Of a DNA stretch of 64,000 nt, positions 49,548-58,181 are shown piece after piece; the first letter of the stretch is position 1; every line of letters starts with the position of its first letter. Origin of the DNA: Pseudomonas marvdashtae. Lineage in GTDB: Bacteria; Pseudomonadota; Gammaproteobacteria; Pseudomonadales; Pseudomonadaceae. Made by a program: the position numbers and the translations under genes. A model generated the notes under the pieces. The model saw only the letters and a list, made by a program, of their open reading frames with translations, had not been told where the DNA came from and did no database searches. Where the stretch lies: assembly GCF_014268655.2 (NCBI RefSeq), contig NZ_JABWQX020000002.1, positions 1-64,000 on the forward strand. The letters are read 5' to 3'.

Positions 49548-49580
49548 GCAAAACGCCAGCCTTAAGTGCTGGCGTTTTGC
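49548..49580 (+). terminator. Rho-independent terminator of ygiQ
   Basis: Perfect 13-bp stem GCAAAACGCCAGC / GCTGGCGTTTTGC with loop CTTAAGT and TTTCT after it, 17 bp past the stop. Confidence 0.9.
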
Positions 49581-49691
49581 TTTCTAGCGAGGGTGCTGGC
49601 CGTTTGTTATCGTGGCGCCCGCCCATGCAGAGCTCTCGCACAGGGTTCAGTGTGGATAAGCCTCACCTTCCATTCCTCAAGGACGATTCAT

Positions 49692-50618
49692 ATGAGCAGT
49701 GCTTCAACCGGCATCGGCATGGACTTGAGCTATTCCCAGTTCATGGCCCGCAAGCGTATCGAAAGCCAGATCAACCTACCGCGCCTGTTTGCTGCGATTG
49801 ACGCCGACCCTGGCATCGTCGGCGCGGGGGTGGTGTACATCGATTCGGACTACAACGTAGTCACGCTGCGCGAATTCAAGCCGATTTGCAGCATCGCGCC
49901 CAAGCGCATCATCTTGCGCGAAGCCAAAAAGTACATCGCCCCACAGCAATTCATCGATCAGGTAAAAAGCAGCCCGCGTGAATCGAAGCTTGGATTTGAA
50001 GCGGCCAACGCTGGCCTGTCCTGCGTGGCCGCCGTGATTGGTTGGGTCGTGGTGTTCAGTGGTAGCGTCGCCGTGCCTTTTACCGCCGGGGCAAGTGCTT
50101 TTGTCGTTGCCCTTGGCGCCGCGGCCGCGACGGCCAGTACCGCGCAGTGCGTCATTGGTGGGATGCGGGTGGCGAATGAGTTGACCAATCCTACTGGCAA
50201 CGATGAGATGAACGACGCTGATTGGTACAACATCGTGTCGCCGATTCTTGACGGGGTGTCCTTGGTCGGCGTTGGCGGCTCGGCCCTGACGACCGTCCGA
50301 TTGCTCAAAGCCAATAAAGCGGCGGGCACCGGCAAGAGCTGGTATCAATTGCTCAAGGGTTTGAATCGTCAGGAGCGCAGCAAACTGACCAAGGAATTGC
50401 TGACCCTGAAAGATCCGAGCCTTACTGCGAAGCTGCTTAAACTGCAGCAACGCGCGGGCGCTCTGCCCAAGCGTTATTCTTCAGCTGAAATCAGGCACGC
50501 CACGCTGACCCAGATAAAGGATTCCCTCGGCGGCGCTCTGGGGATCATCGGCAGTTATACGGGCGGAGGCGCCGTGAATACCGTTGCCGTCGGCCTGTAT
50601 GAGGAGTTCACGGAATGA
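49692..50618 (+). CDS. Unassigned protein with hydrophobic Gly/Ala-rich core (possible pore-forming effector)
   Basis: I do not recognise this 308-residue protein. It has no signal peptide. Residues 1-103 are soluble, beginning MSSASTGIGMDLSYSQF and containing GAGVVYIDSDYNVVTLREF. Residues 104-158 are a long hydrophobic stretch rich in Gly and Ala (AAVIGWVV, FTAGASAFVVALGAAAATAS). A second short hydrophobic segment (187-205, VSLVGVGGSALTT) is followed by a basic helical region (206-270) and a Gly-rich end (279-302, LGGALGIIGSYTGGG). It is followed, with a 4-bp ATGA overlap, by a four-helix membrane protein. This resembles a pore-forming antibacterial effector plus immunity protein, but no secretion marker (PAAR, MIX, Rhs) is seen, so the role is inference. 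Start 49692 follows AAGGAC. Confidence 0.6.
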   Translation: MSSASTGIGMDLSYSQFMARKRIESQINLPRLFAAIDADPGIVGAGVVYIDSDYNVVTLREFKPICSIAPKRIILREAKKYIAPQQFIDQVKSSPRESKLGFEAANAGLSCVAAVIGWVVVFSGSVAVPFTAGASAFVVALGAAAATASTAQCVIGGMRVANELTNPTGNDEMNDADWYNIVSPILDGVSLVGVGGSALTTVRLLKANKAAGTGKSWYQLLKGLNRQERSKLTKELLTLKDPSLTAKLLKLQQRAGALPKRYSSAEIRHATLTQIKDSLGGALGIIGSYTGGGAVNTVAVGLYEEFTE

Positions 50619-51076
50619 TCGGGGGCGGATCTCTGAAACAGTTCCTGGCCCATTACTTTCCGGTTTTCATGGGGACGATCCTGCTGGGCTGCTTTTCCGG
50701 CTCGACGCTGCTTGTTTTGGCCGGGGCCACATATTGGCGTGCCCTGGAGCCGTCGACCAGGACCGACTATGTCGGGCTCGGCACTTTGGCCCTGGTGCTC
50801 ATCCTGGTGCTGGGCAACCTCTTGATCGCCCGCGGACGCGCCTGGGCAATCTGGTGGGTGGCGGGTTATTTCCTGACCTGCCTGGCCGCGGTGCTGCCGA
50901 CGTTCGCCTACGGTCCGCACCCGGGCGTGTTTATCTTCGCCGTACTGATGCCCCTGCTGGGGCTGTTACTGCTAAACAGCAAACGCCACCGCGAAATGCG
51001 CGGCAAGCTCGTGGAGATCCGCCACCAACGCGAACTCATCATCAAGTCCGCCAAGGCCTCTCGCCCCCGCCGCTGA
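50615..51076 (+). CDS. Small four-helix membrane protein (possible immunity partner)
   Basis: A 153-residue protein with four clear membrane helices (about 14-40, 52-74, 79-102, 107-128) and a basic C-terminal tail rich in Arg, Lys and His. No enzymatic motif is seen. Its start lies within the stop of the preceding gene, so the two are surely expressed together. Small polytopic membrane proteins of this size are the usual immunity proteins for pore-forming toxins; alternatively it could help anchor or export its neighbour. Not recognised by family. Confidence 0.65.
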   Translation: MIGGGSLKQFLAHYFPVFMGTILLGCFSGSTLLVLAGATYWRALEPSTRTDYVGLGTLALVLILVLGNLLIARGRAWAIWWVAGYFLTCLAAVLPTFAYGPHPGVFIFAVLMPLLGLLLLNSKRHREMRGKLVEIRHQRELIIKSAKASRPRR

Positions 51077-51096
51077 GTCGAACCGCCAGCGCCTGC

Positions 51097-51114
51097 GCCG
51101 CATTTATGTGCGGC
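51097..51114 (+). promoter_or_regulatory. Perfect inverted repeat upstream of the sigma-54-type promoter
   Basis: GCCGCA-TTTATG-TGCGGC, about 85 bp before the candidate RpoN promoter. The position suits an activator site, but the repeat also sits 20 bp after the membrane-protein stop and may be only a weak terminator. Confidence 0.3.
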
Positions 51115-51196
51115 CTGTGCAGATCAATACAGGCATCGCGCGGTTTTAGTGCTCTACTGCCTTGAGTAGAAGTAGAAAGTGTCCGACCTGCCTGCA

Positions 51197-51212
51197 TGGC
51201 ATAAGTCTTGCG
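51197..51212 (+). promoter_or_regulatory. Candidate sigma-54 (RpoN) promoter of the transglutaminase/ATP-grasp cluster
   Basis: TGGCATAAGTCTTGCG fits TGGCAC-N5-TTGCA/T with two mismatches; the invariant GG and GC are 10 bases apart. It lies 40 bp before the GTG start of the first gene. Confidence 0.55.
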
Positions 51213-51251
51213 CCGCTTTCGATAACGCCCAGGCTCCGCAGGAGGCACGCC

Positions 51252-54200
51252 GTGTCGATCCATGTCGCTTTGCATCATGTCACGCATTACCGCTACGAGC
51301 GCGCCGTCGAGCTCGGCCCGCAGATCGTCCGCCTGCGCCCGGCACCCCATAGCCGCACGCGGATTCTTTCGTATGCGTTGAAGGTCTCGCCCGACCAGCA
51401 CTTCATCAACTGGCAGCAGGATCCTCAGGGCAACTACTTGGCGCGACTGGTGTTTCCGGAAAAAACCGCTGAGCTGCGGGTCGAAGTCGATCTGGTCGCC
51501 GAGATGGCGGTGTTCAATCCGTTCGATTTTTTCCTCGAGCCCTACGCTGAAAAAATTCCTTTTACCTACGCCCCCGACGAAAAGCATGAGCTGACGCCTT
51601 ATCTGGAAAAACTGCCGCTGACGCCCAGGTTCCAGGCGTATCTGGACGGCATCGACCGCACCCCGCTGCCGGCGGTGGATTTCCTGGTGGCGTTGAACCA
51701 GCGCCTGAGCGAAGACATCAGTTACCTGATCCGCATGGAGCCCGGCGTACAGACGCCGGAGCACACCTTGGAGCACGCGTCCGGCTCCTGCCGCGACTCG
51801 GCCTGGTTGCTGGTGCAGCTGTTGCGTCACCTGGGGCTGGCGGCGCGTTTTGTTTCCGGTTACCTGATCCAACTGACCGCCGACGTGAAAAGCCTCGACG
51901 GCCCGTCCGGTACGGAAGTGGATTTCACCGACCTGCATGCCTGGTGCGAAGTCTATTTGCCGGGTGCCGGCTGGATTGGCCTGGATGCCACGTCCGGGTT
52001 GTTCGCTGGCGAAGGACACATCCCGTTGGCGTGCAGTCCCGATCCGTCTTCGGCGGCGCCGATCAGTGGCCTGGTGGAGCCTTGCAAGTCCGAGTTCAGC
52101 CACGAAATGTCCGTGGAGCGCATCTGGGAAGCGCCACGGGTGACCAAGCCATACACCGAAGCGCAATGGTTTGAGATCCAGGCCCTGGGCCGGCAGATAG
52201 ATGCCGACCTGCTGGAAGGCGACGTGCGCCTGACCATGGGCGGTGAGCCGACCTTCGTCTCCATCGATGACCCGGACGGCGCCGAGTGGAACACCGCGGC
52301 GTTGGGGCCGGACAAGCGCCGTCTCTCCGCCGAGCTGTTCCAGCGCATGCGCACGCACTACGCGCCCCAGGGGCTGGTACATTTCGGCCAGGGCAAATGG
52401 TACCCCGGCGAGCAACTACCGCGCTGGTCGCTCAACTGCTACTGGCGCCGTGACGGCGTGCCGATCTGGCAAAACGGCGCGTTGATTGCCGACGAGCAGC
52501 AGGACTACGGCGCCGATGGCGAACTCGCTGGACGTTTCCTGGCGAGCGTCGCCGAACGCTTGAAGATTCCCGCGCGATTCGTGTTCCCGGCCTACGAAGA
52601 CAACTTCTATTACCTCTGGCGCGAAGGCTCATTACCGTCAAACGTGACAGCCGAGGATCCTCGGCTGGAAGAACCTTTGGAGCGGGCACGGTTGCGCAAG
52701 GTCTTCAGTCAAGGATTGGACAAGGTCATCGGCCAAGTCCTGCCACTGGCCCGCACCGCCAAGGGCGATCAATGGCAGAGCGGCCGATGGTACCTGCGCG
52801 ACAACCATTGCAGGTTGGTGCCGGGCGATTCTCCCCTGGGCTATCGCCTGCCACTGGCGTCCCAGCCGTGGGTGACGGCGGCTGAATACCCGTTTATCCA
52901 TCCCACCGACCCGAATCAGGATTTGCCCGAGTTGCCCGACACTTCGCAACTGGCCGATCACGGCGAGCCGGCGCTGGAGCAGGAGCGCGCGCCGAAGATC
53001 GACGAATCGGCCGACTGGCTGACCCGCACCGCTTTCTGTGCCGAGGCCAGGGAAGGACGCCTGTATCTGTTCATGCCGCCGCTGGAGCGGGTCGAGGATT
53101 ACCTGGAGTTGGTCAGCACAATCGAGGCGACGGCCGAGGAGCTCAATTGCCCGGTCCTGTTGGAGGGCTACGAGCCGCCGAGCGATCCGCGCCTGAGCAA
53201 TTTTCGTATCACGCCGGACCCGGGTGTCATTGAGGTCAACGTGCAACCGTCGGCGACGTGGGACGAGTTGGTCGAACGCACTGAGTTTCTTTATGAGCAA
53301 GCGCGGCTGAACCGACTGACCACCGAAAAATTCCTGATCGATGGCCGGCACACAGGCACCGGTGGCGGTAACCATTTCGTCCTCGGAGGCGCGACGCCGG
53401 CTGACTCACCTTTCCTGCGCCGTCCCGACTTGCTGCGCAGCCTGATCAGCTACTGGCACAACCACCCGTCGTTGTCCTACCTGTTTTCCGGCTTGTTCAT
53501 CGGTCCGACATCCCAGGCGCCCCGCGTGGACGAAGCGCGCAATGACGCGCTGTACGAATTGGAAATCGCCTTCGCGCAAATGCCCGAGCCCGGCGAAGCG
53601 TGTGCGCCCTGGCTGGTGGATCGGTTGCTGCGCAACCTGCTGATCGATGTGACGGGCAATACCCACCGCGCCGAATTCTGCATCGACAAGCTCTATTCTC
53701 CGGACGGTGCCACGGGGCGACTCGGCCTGTTGGAATTGCGCGCTTTCGAAATGCCGCCTCACGCCCGCATGAGCCTGACCCAGCAATTGCTGTTGCGAGC
53801 ACTGGTCGCGCGGTTTTGGCGCGAGCCCTACGCGCCGGCCAAATTGGCGCGCTGGGGCACTGAGCTGCATGACCGCTTTCTGCTCCCGCATTTCATCGAG
53901 CAGGATTTCGCTGACGTCATCGCTGAGCTCAATGTCGCCGGTTATCCGCTGCGCGCCGAGTGGTTCGCCGCGCACCTGGAGTTCCGTTTTCCAAAGGTTG
54001 GCGATTATGCGGTCAACGGCATCGAGCTGCAGTTGCGTCAGGCGCTGGAGCCTTGGCATGTGCTGGGGGAAGAGGGTGCGGTGGGCGGCACGGTGCGCTA
54101 TGTGGATTCGTCCCTGGAACGCTTGCAGATCAAACTCAGCGGCCTGGCGCCGCAACGGTATCTGCTGACGTGCAATGGCGTGCCGGTCCCCTTGCAACCC

Positions 54201-54527
54201 ACCGGTCGGGTGGGCGAGTTCGTCGCCGGGGTGCGTTTCCGCGCCTGGCAACCGAGCAATTGCCTGCAACCGACCATCCCGGTCCATGCGCCGCTGGTCT
54301 TCGATGTACTCGACACCTGGATGCAGCGTTCACTGGGCGGTTGCCAGTATCACGTGGCGCATCCGGGTGGGCGCAACTACGACAGCCTGCCGGTGAATGC
54401 CAACGAAGCGGAAAGCCGGCGGATGGCGCGTTTCTTCCGGATCGGACACACGCCTGGGAAGCTTCCGATACCCAACCTGGCAGTGGATGACGAGTTTCCG
54501 CTCACGCTCGATCTGCGCCGTTTCTAA
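51252..54527 (+). CDS. Transglutaminase-like peptidase fused to DUF2126 amidoligase-like domain
   Basis: A 1091-residue cytoplasmic protein. The N-terminal 290 residues are a bacterial transglutaminase-like cysteine peptidase with the triad Cys180 (SGSCRDSAW), His229 (DLHAWCEV) and Asp245 (GLDAT). The remaining 780 residues match DUF2126, which has been placed among glutamine-synthetase-like COOH-NH2 ligases (amidoligases); visible blocks are MGGEPTFVSIDDPDG and DGRHTGTGGGNHFVLGGA. So one chain may both cut and form amide bonds. The GTG at 51252 follows AGGAGG, which decides the start. First gene of three; the substrate is unknown. Confidence 0.85.
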   Translation: MSIHVALHHVTHYRYERAVELGPQIVRLRPAPHSRTRILSYALKVSPDQHFINWQQDPQGNYLARLVFPEKTAELRVEVDLVAEMAVFNPFDFFLEPYAEKIPFTYAPDEKHELTPYLEKLPLTPRFQAYLDGIDRTPLPAVDFLVALNQRLSEDISYLIRMEPGVQTPEHTLEHASGSCRDSAWLLVQLLRHLGLAARFVSGYLIQLTADVKSLDGPSGTEVDFTDLHAWCEVYLPGAGWIGLDATSGLFAGEGHIPLACSPDPSSAAPISGLVEPCKSEFSHEMSVERIWEAPRVTKPYTEAQWFEIQALGRQIDADLLEGDVRLTMGGEPTFVSIDDPDGAEWNTAALGPDKRRLSAELFQRMRTHYAPQGLVHFGQGKWYPGEQLPRWSLNCYWRRDGVPIWQNGALIADEQQDYGADGELAGRFLASVAERLKIPARFVFPAYEDNFYYLWREGSLPSNVTAEDPRLEEPLERARLRKVFSQGLDKVIGQVLPLARTAKGDQWQSGRWYLRDNHCRLVPGDSPLGYRLPLASQPWVTAAEYPFIHPTDPNQDLPELPDTSQLADHGEPALEQERAPKIDESADWLTRTAFCAEAREGRLYLFMPPLERVEDYLELVSTIEATAEELNCPVLLEGYEPPSDPRLSNFRITPDPGVIEVNVQPSATWDELVERTEFLYEQARLNRLTTEKFLIDGRHTGTGGGNHFVLGGATPADSPFLRRPDLLRSLISYWHNHPSLSYLFSGLFIGPTSQAPRVDEARNDALYELEIAFAQMPEPGEACAPWLVDRLLRNLLIDVTGNTHRAEFCIDKLYSPDGATGRLGLLELRAFEMPPHARMSLTQQLLLRALVARFWREPYAPAKLARWGTELHDRFLLPHFIEQDFADVIAELNVAGYPLRAEWFAAHLEFRFPKVGDYAVNGIELQLRQALEPWHVLGEEGAVGGTVRYVDSSLERLQIKLSGLAPQRYLLTCNGVPVPLQPTGRVGEFVAGVRFRAWQPSNCLQPTIPVHAPLVFDVLDTWMQRSLGGCQYHVAHPGGRNYDSLPVNANEAESRRMARFFRIGHTPGKLPIPNLAVDDEFPLTLDLRRF

Positions 54528-54616
54528 GTCCCACAGGATGCCCGGATATTTCACCTATCCGGGCATCATGCGCTTGCGCTAGTCTCACCTTTCATTGCCG
54601 TCCTGCCGAGCTTTCC

Positions 54617-57103
54617 ATGCCTGACCTGCTTGACCGTTACCCGTTGACGACGGGCACCTATCACGAATTGCTGGATGACAGCGGTGCGGTGCGTGCGCAC
54701 TGGCGGCGGCTGTTCGACCAGTTGCAGCGCAGCACGCCGGCCCAACTGCTCCAGCGTCAGGCCCTACTGGCCCGGCAGATCCAGGAAAACGGCGTCACCT
54801 ACAATGTCTACGCGGACCCGAAGGGCGCCGACCGTCCATGGGAGCTGGACCTGCTACCTCATGTCATCGATGCCCAGGAATGGAAGCTGCTGTCGGCCGG
54901 CATCGCCCAGCGGGCACGTTTGCTCAATGCGGTGCTGGCCGATCTGTACGGGCCGCAGCGACTGATCAGCGAAGGGCTGCTGCCGGCGGAGCTGGTCTTT
55001 GGACACAATAATTTTCTCTGGCCGTGCCAGGGCATCACCCCACCAGACAGCGATTTCCTGCACTTGTACGCCGTGGACCTGGCGCGTACGCCCGATGGTC
55101 GTTGGTGGGTCACCGCGGATCGGACCCAGGCACCTTCAGGTGCGGGCTACGCGCTGGAGAACCGGATGATCGTGTCCCGGGCGTTTCCGGACCTGTATCG
55201 CGACCTGAAGGTAAAGCACCTGTCTGGCTTCTTCCGCACCTTGCAGGAAACCCTGGCGCGGCAGGCCCCTTGCGATGGCGAGGCGCCGCTGGTGGTGCTG
55301 CTGACACCGGGGCGGTTCAACGAAAGCTATTTCGAACACCTTTACCTGGCGCGCCAGCTCGGCTATCCGCTGGTGGAGGGAGGCGACTTGACCGTGCGAG
55401 ATGCCACGGTGTACCTCAAGACCCTCAGTGGGTTGCGCCGGGTCCACGCCATCATGCGCCGGCTTGACGATGATTTCTGCGACCCCCTGGAGCTGCGCAC
55501 CGATTCGGCCTTGGGCGTGCCAGGTCTGTTGGAGGCGGTGCGTCAGGGCCGGGTGCTGGTGGCCAATGCGCTGGGCAGTGGCGTGCTGGAATCCCCAGGG
55601 CTCCTGGGTTTCTTGCCGAAGATCTGCCAGTTCCTCTTTGGCGAAGAGTTGATGCTTCCCTCCATTGCCACGTGGTGGTGCGGTGAGCCGCCAGTATTGG
55701 CGCAGGCGTTGGAGAAACTGCCGCAGTTATTGATCAAGCCGGCGTTTCCGTCCCAGAGCTTCACCCCGGTGTTCGGTCGTGACCTGAGCGAGGAGCAGCG
55801 CGGCCAACTGGCAGCGCGCATGCAGGCAAGGCCCTACGCCTACGTTGCCCAGGAACTGGCGCAACTGTCCCAGGCGCCGGTCTGGCAGGCCGAAGACGGC
55901 CAGATCCAGCCCCGGGCCATCGGCATGCGCGTGTATGCCGTGTCCGGAAAAGATGATTATCGGGTTCTGCCAGGTGGCCTGACCCGCGTGGCCGCCGAGG
56001 CCGATGCCGAAGTGGTGTCGATGCAGCGCGGTGGCGCTAGCAAGGACACCTGGGTCCTCGGCGAGCAGGCGCCTGGCAGCGAGCAGTGGAAGGCCCAGCG
56101 AACCGTGGGCGTTCATGACCTTGTGCGACGCGACCCGTACCTGCCATCCCGCGTGGTGGAAAACCTGTTCTGGTTTGGCCGTTACTGCGAACGTTGCGAC
56201 GACAGCGCCCGTCTTTTACGGATCATGCTGGCGCGCTATGTCGACGGTGACGACCCGCAGGCCCTGCAGTCGGCTGTCTCCTTGGGCGAGAGCCTGATGC
56301 TGCTGCCGGAGGAGGGCGAATTACCCGAGCGCCTGCTGGCGGCGATGCTGGGAGATGACTGGTCATTCAGCCTGCGCTCCAACCTGCAGCGCTTGCAGTG
56401 GGCTGCGTCACAGGTTCGCGGCAAGCTGTCGCGTGAGAACTGGCAGGCGCTGGTGGAGCTGCAGCGCGAAGCCCTGGAGCTGGAGACCAGCGAACCGGAC
56501 TTTGGTGAGCTGCTGGACTTTCTCAATCGATTGGTAATGTCGTTGGCCGCGTTGTCCGGATTCGCCCTGGACGACATGACCCGTGACGAGGGCTGGCGCT
56601 TCCTGATGATCGGTCGACGCCTGGAGCGTCTGCATTTTCTCAGCAGCAGCCTGGCGGCATTCTTGCGGGGCGAGGCGGTTTTCGATCAGGCCGGGCTGGA
56701 ATGGCTGCTGGAGTTGGGCAATAGCAGCATCACGTACCGCTCGCGTTATCTGGCGGTGGCGCAGTTGATTCCGGTGCTCGACCTGCTGCTGCTGGACGAA
56801 CAGAACCCTCACGCTGTGCTGTTCCAGCTGAAATTGGTGGCACGCACCCTTAAACGCCTGAACGATGATTTCGGCGCACCGCGGGAAACCGCATTGCCGG
56901 CGCTGGTGACGCGCCTGTCACGCTTTGACCTGCGCTGCCTGGAGAATCCCCTGTTCGGCGAGGCCAGCCTGCGCGCCGCTCTTGATGGCTTGGCCGATCT
57001 GTTGCAGGAAGTGGCCGACGTCAGCGGACAGGTTTCCGATCGCTTGGCGTTGCGCCATTTTGCTCACGTCGATGACGTCAGCCAGCGCACGGTGTCCGTC
57101 TGA
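54617..57103 (+). CDS. Circularly permuted type 2 ATP-grasp / alpha-E fusion protein
   Basis: An 828-residue protein made of two parts often encoded separately. Residues 1 to about 505 are a circularly permuted ATP-grasp ligase (DUF404/DUF407 type; blocks NGVTYNVYADPKG, ENRMIVSRAFPDLY, LLTPGRFNESYFEH, GLLGFLPKICQFLFGEEL, LLIKPAF). Residues from about 510 are an alpha-E helical domain (YLPSRVVENLFWFGRYCERCDDSARLLRIML). ATP-grasp enzymes join a carboxylate to an amine. The alpha-E domain is known only from such clusters and has no assigned activity. It lies 89 bp after the first gene and overlaps the third by ATGA. Confidence 0.88.
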   Translation: MPDLLDRYPLTTGTYHELLDDSGAVRAHWRRLFDQLQRSTPAQLLQRQALLARQIQENGVTYNVYADPKGADRPWELDLLPHVIDAQEWKLLSAGIAQRARLLNAVLADLYGPQRLISEGLLPAELVFGHNNFLWPCQGITPPDSDFLHLYAVDLARTPDGRWWVTADRTQAPSGAGYALENRMIVSRAFPDLYRDLKVKHLSGFFRTLQETLARQAPCDGEAPLVVLLTPGRFNESYFEHLYLARQLGYPLVEGGDLTVRDATVYLKTLSGLRRVHAIMRRLDDDFCDPLELRTDSALGVPGLLEAVRQGRVLVANALGSGVLESPGLLGFLPKICQFLFGEELMLPSIATWWCGEPPVLAQALEKLPQLLIKPAFPSQSFTPVFGRDLSEEQRGQLAARMQARPYAYVAQELAQLSQAPVWQAEDGQIQPRAIGMRVYAVSGKDDYRVLPGGLTRVAAEADAEVVSMQRGGASKDTWVLGEQAPGSEQWKAQRTVGVHDLVRRDPYLPSRVVENLFWFGRYCERCDDSARLLRIMLARYVDGDDPQALQSAVSLGESLMLLPEEGELPERLLAAMLGDDWSFSLRSNLQRLQWAASQVRGKLSRENWQALVELQREALELETSEPDFGELLDFLNRLVMSLAALSGFALDDMTRDEGWRFLMIGRRLERLHFLSSSLAAFLRGEAVFDQAGLEWLLELGNSSITYRSRYLAVAQLIPVLDLLLLDEQNPHAVLFQLKLVARTLKRLNDDFGAPRETALPALVTRLSRFDLRCLENPLFGEASLRAALDGLADLLQEVADVSGQVSDRLALRHFAHVDDVSQRTVSV

Positions 57104-57996
57104 TGAGCGCCCGTTACCAGATACTCCATGACACTCATTATCACTACGACAGCCCGGTGTCCCTCGCCCAGCAGCTTGCCCACCTGTGGCCGCGAGCCTG
57201 TGACTGGCAGCGTTGCACCGAACGAGAGCTGCTGATCAGCCCCGAGCCGACCACCCGGCGCGATGAACGGGACGTGTTCGGTAACCCGCTGACCCGCCTG
57301 GCTTTCGAGCGGCCCCATGACGAGTTGTTGATCAATGCCCGCTTGAGCGTCGAGGTGCTGGCCCGACCCGAGCTGGACTTCAATCTGTCCCCCGCCTGGG
57401 AGTCGACCGCTAACGCGCTGACCTACAGCGGGCGGCCACTCTCAACGACGCTGCTGGACGCCTGCCGCTACCGTTTCGAGTCACCCTACGTGCACCTCAA
57501 GCGCAGCTTCGTGGAATTTTCGGAAAGTTGTTTTCCGGCGGGACGACCGTTGATGCTTGGCGTTCGAGCGCTGATGGAGAAGATTTTCGAGGAGTTCACC
57601 TTCGATGCGGAGGCCACCCAAGTGGCGACGCCGTTGGTGGAAGTGCTGGAGCGACGCCGGGGTGTGTGCCAGGACTTCGCCCACTTGATGCTGGCTTGCG
57701 TACGCTCCCGTGGGCTGGCGGCGCGTTACGTCAGCGGCTACCTGCTGACCCAGCCGCCACCCGGCCAGGCGCGGTTGATTGGCGCCGACGCTTCTCACGC
57801 CTGGGTTTCGGTGTTCTGTCCGGTATTGGGTTGGGTGGACTTCGACCCGACCAACAATGTGCAGCCGGCCCTGGAACACATCACCCTGGCCTGGGGCCGG
57901 GATTTTTCCGATGTGTCGCCGTTGCGCGGGGTGATCCTGGGGGGCGGTACCCATGACCCCGAAGTACGAGTGACGGTGATGCCGTTGGAACAGTGA
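57103..57996 (+). CDS. Transglutaminase-like cysteine peptidase
   Basis: A 297-residue protein with the N-terminal beta domain common to the family (ILHDTHYHYDSPVSLAQQLAHLWPR) and a transglutaminase-like core with Cys189 (GVCQDFAH), His232 (ASHAWVSV) and Asp248 (DFDPTNN). It is homologous to the N-terminal part of the first gene in the cluster, so the system has two peptidases. The ATG overlaps the stop of the ATP-grasp gene. Bacterial members of this group are expected to cleave peptides rather than cross-link them. Confidence 0.87.
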   Translation: MSARYQILHDTHYHYDSPVSLAQQLAHLWPRACDWQRCTERELLISPEPTTRRDERDVFGNPLTRLAFERPHDELLINARLSVEVLARPELDFNLSPAWESTANALTYSGRPLSTTLLDACRYRFESPYVHLKRSFVEFSESCFPAGRPLMLGVRALMEKIFEEFTFDAEATQVATPLVEVLERRRGVCQDFAHLMLACVRSRGLAARYVSGYLLTQPPPGQARLIGADASHAWVSVFCPVLGWVDFDPTNNVQPALEHITLAWGRDFSDVSPLRGVILGGGTHDPEVRVTVMPLEQ

Positions 57997-58023
57997 TCCA
58001 ATTCCTGAAATCCAGGCGGTTTT

Positions 58024-58128
58024 GTGCCGACGATCAGTCATGAACACAAGGAGATCGGGCTGTTCGAGCCGGGCCAATTGCCGGAGAACTGCCTGTGGGT
58101 TATCGCCTGTCGATTAACAAGGCGCTAG
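58024..58128 (+). other. Possible small ORF or gene remnant
   Basis: A 34-codon frame (GTG start, VPTISHEHKEIGLFEPG…, tag stop) directly downstream of the transglutaminase gene. AGGCGG precedes the GTG. The peptide looks protein-like for its first 25 residues and then ends in basic residues, as if cut off by a frameshift. I recognise no family. A strong hairpin GGGCCGGC/GCCGGCCC follows at 58137-58161. Confidence 0.25.
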
Positions 58129-58136
58129 AGCTGTGA

Positions 58137-58161
58137 GGGCCGGCAGCGAGGCGGCCGGCCC
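58137..58161. terminator. GC-rich hairpin between convergent genes
   Basis: Perfect 8-bp stem GGGCCGGC / GCCGGCCC with a 9-base loop, no T-run on either side. It separates the transglutaminase cluster from the convergent small gene. Confidence 0.4.
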
Positions 58162-58181
58162 TGGACACAGAACTGAGGGTC

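Noticed and set aside
49692..50618. Reading the 308-residue protein as an enzyme such as an NAD synthetase
   Set aside because: It has no PP-loop or other nucleotide-binding motif; the true NadE is encoded at 59905-60732.
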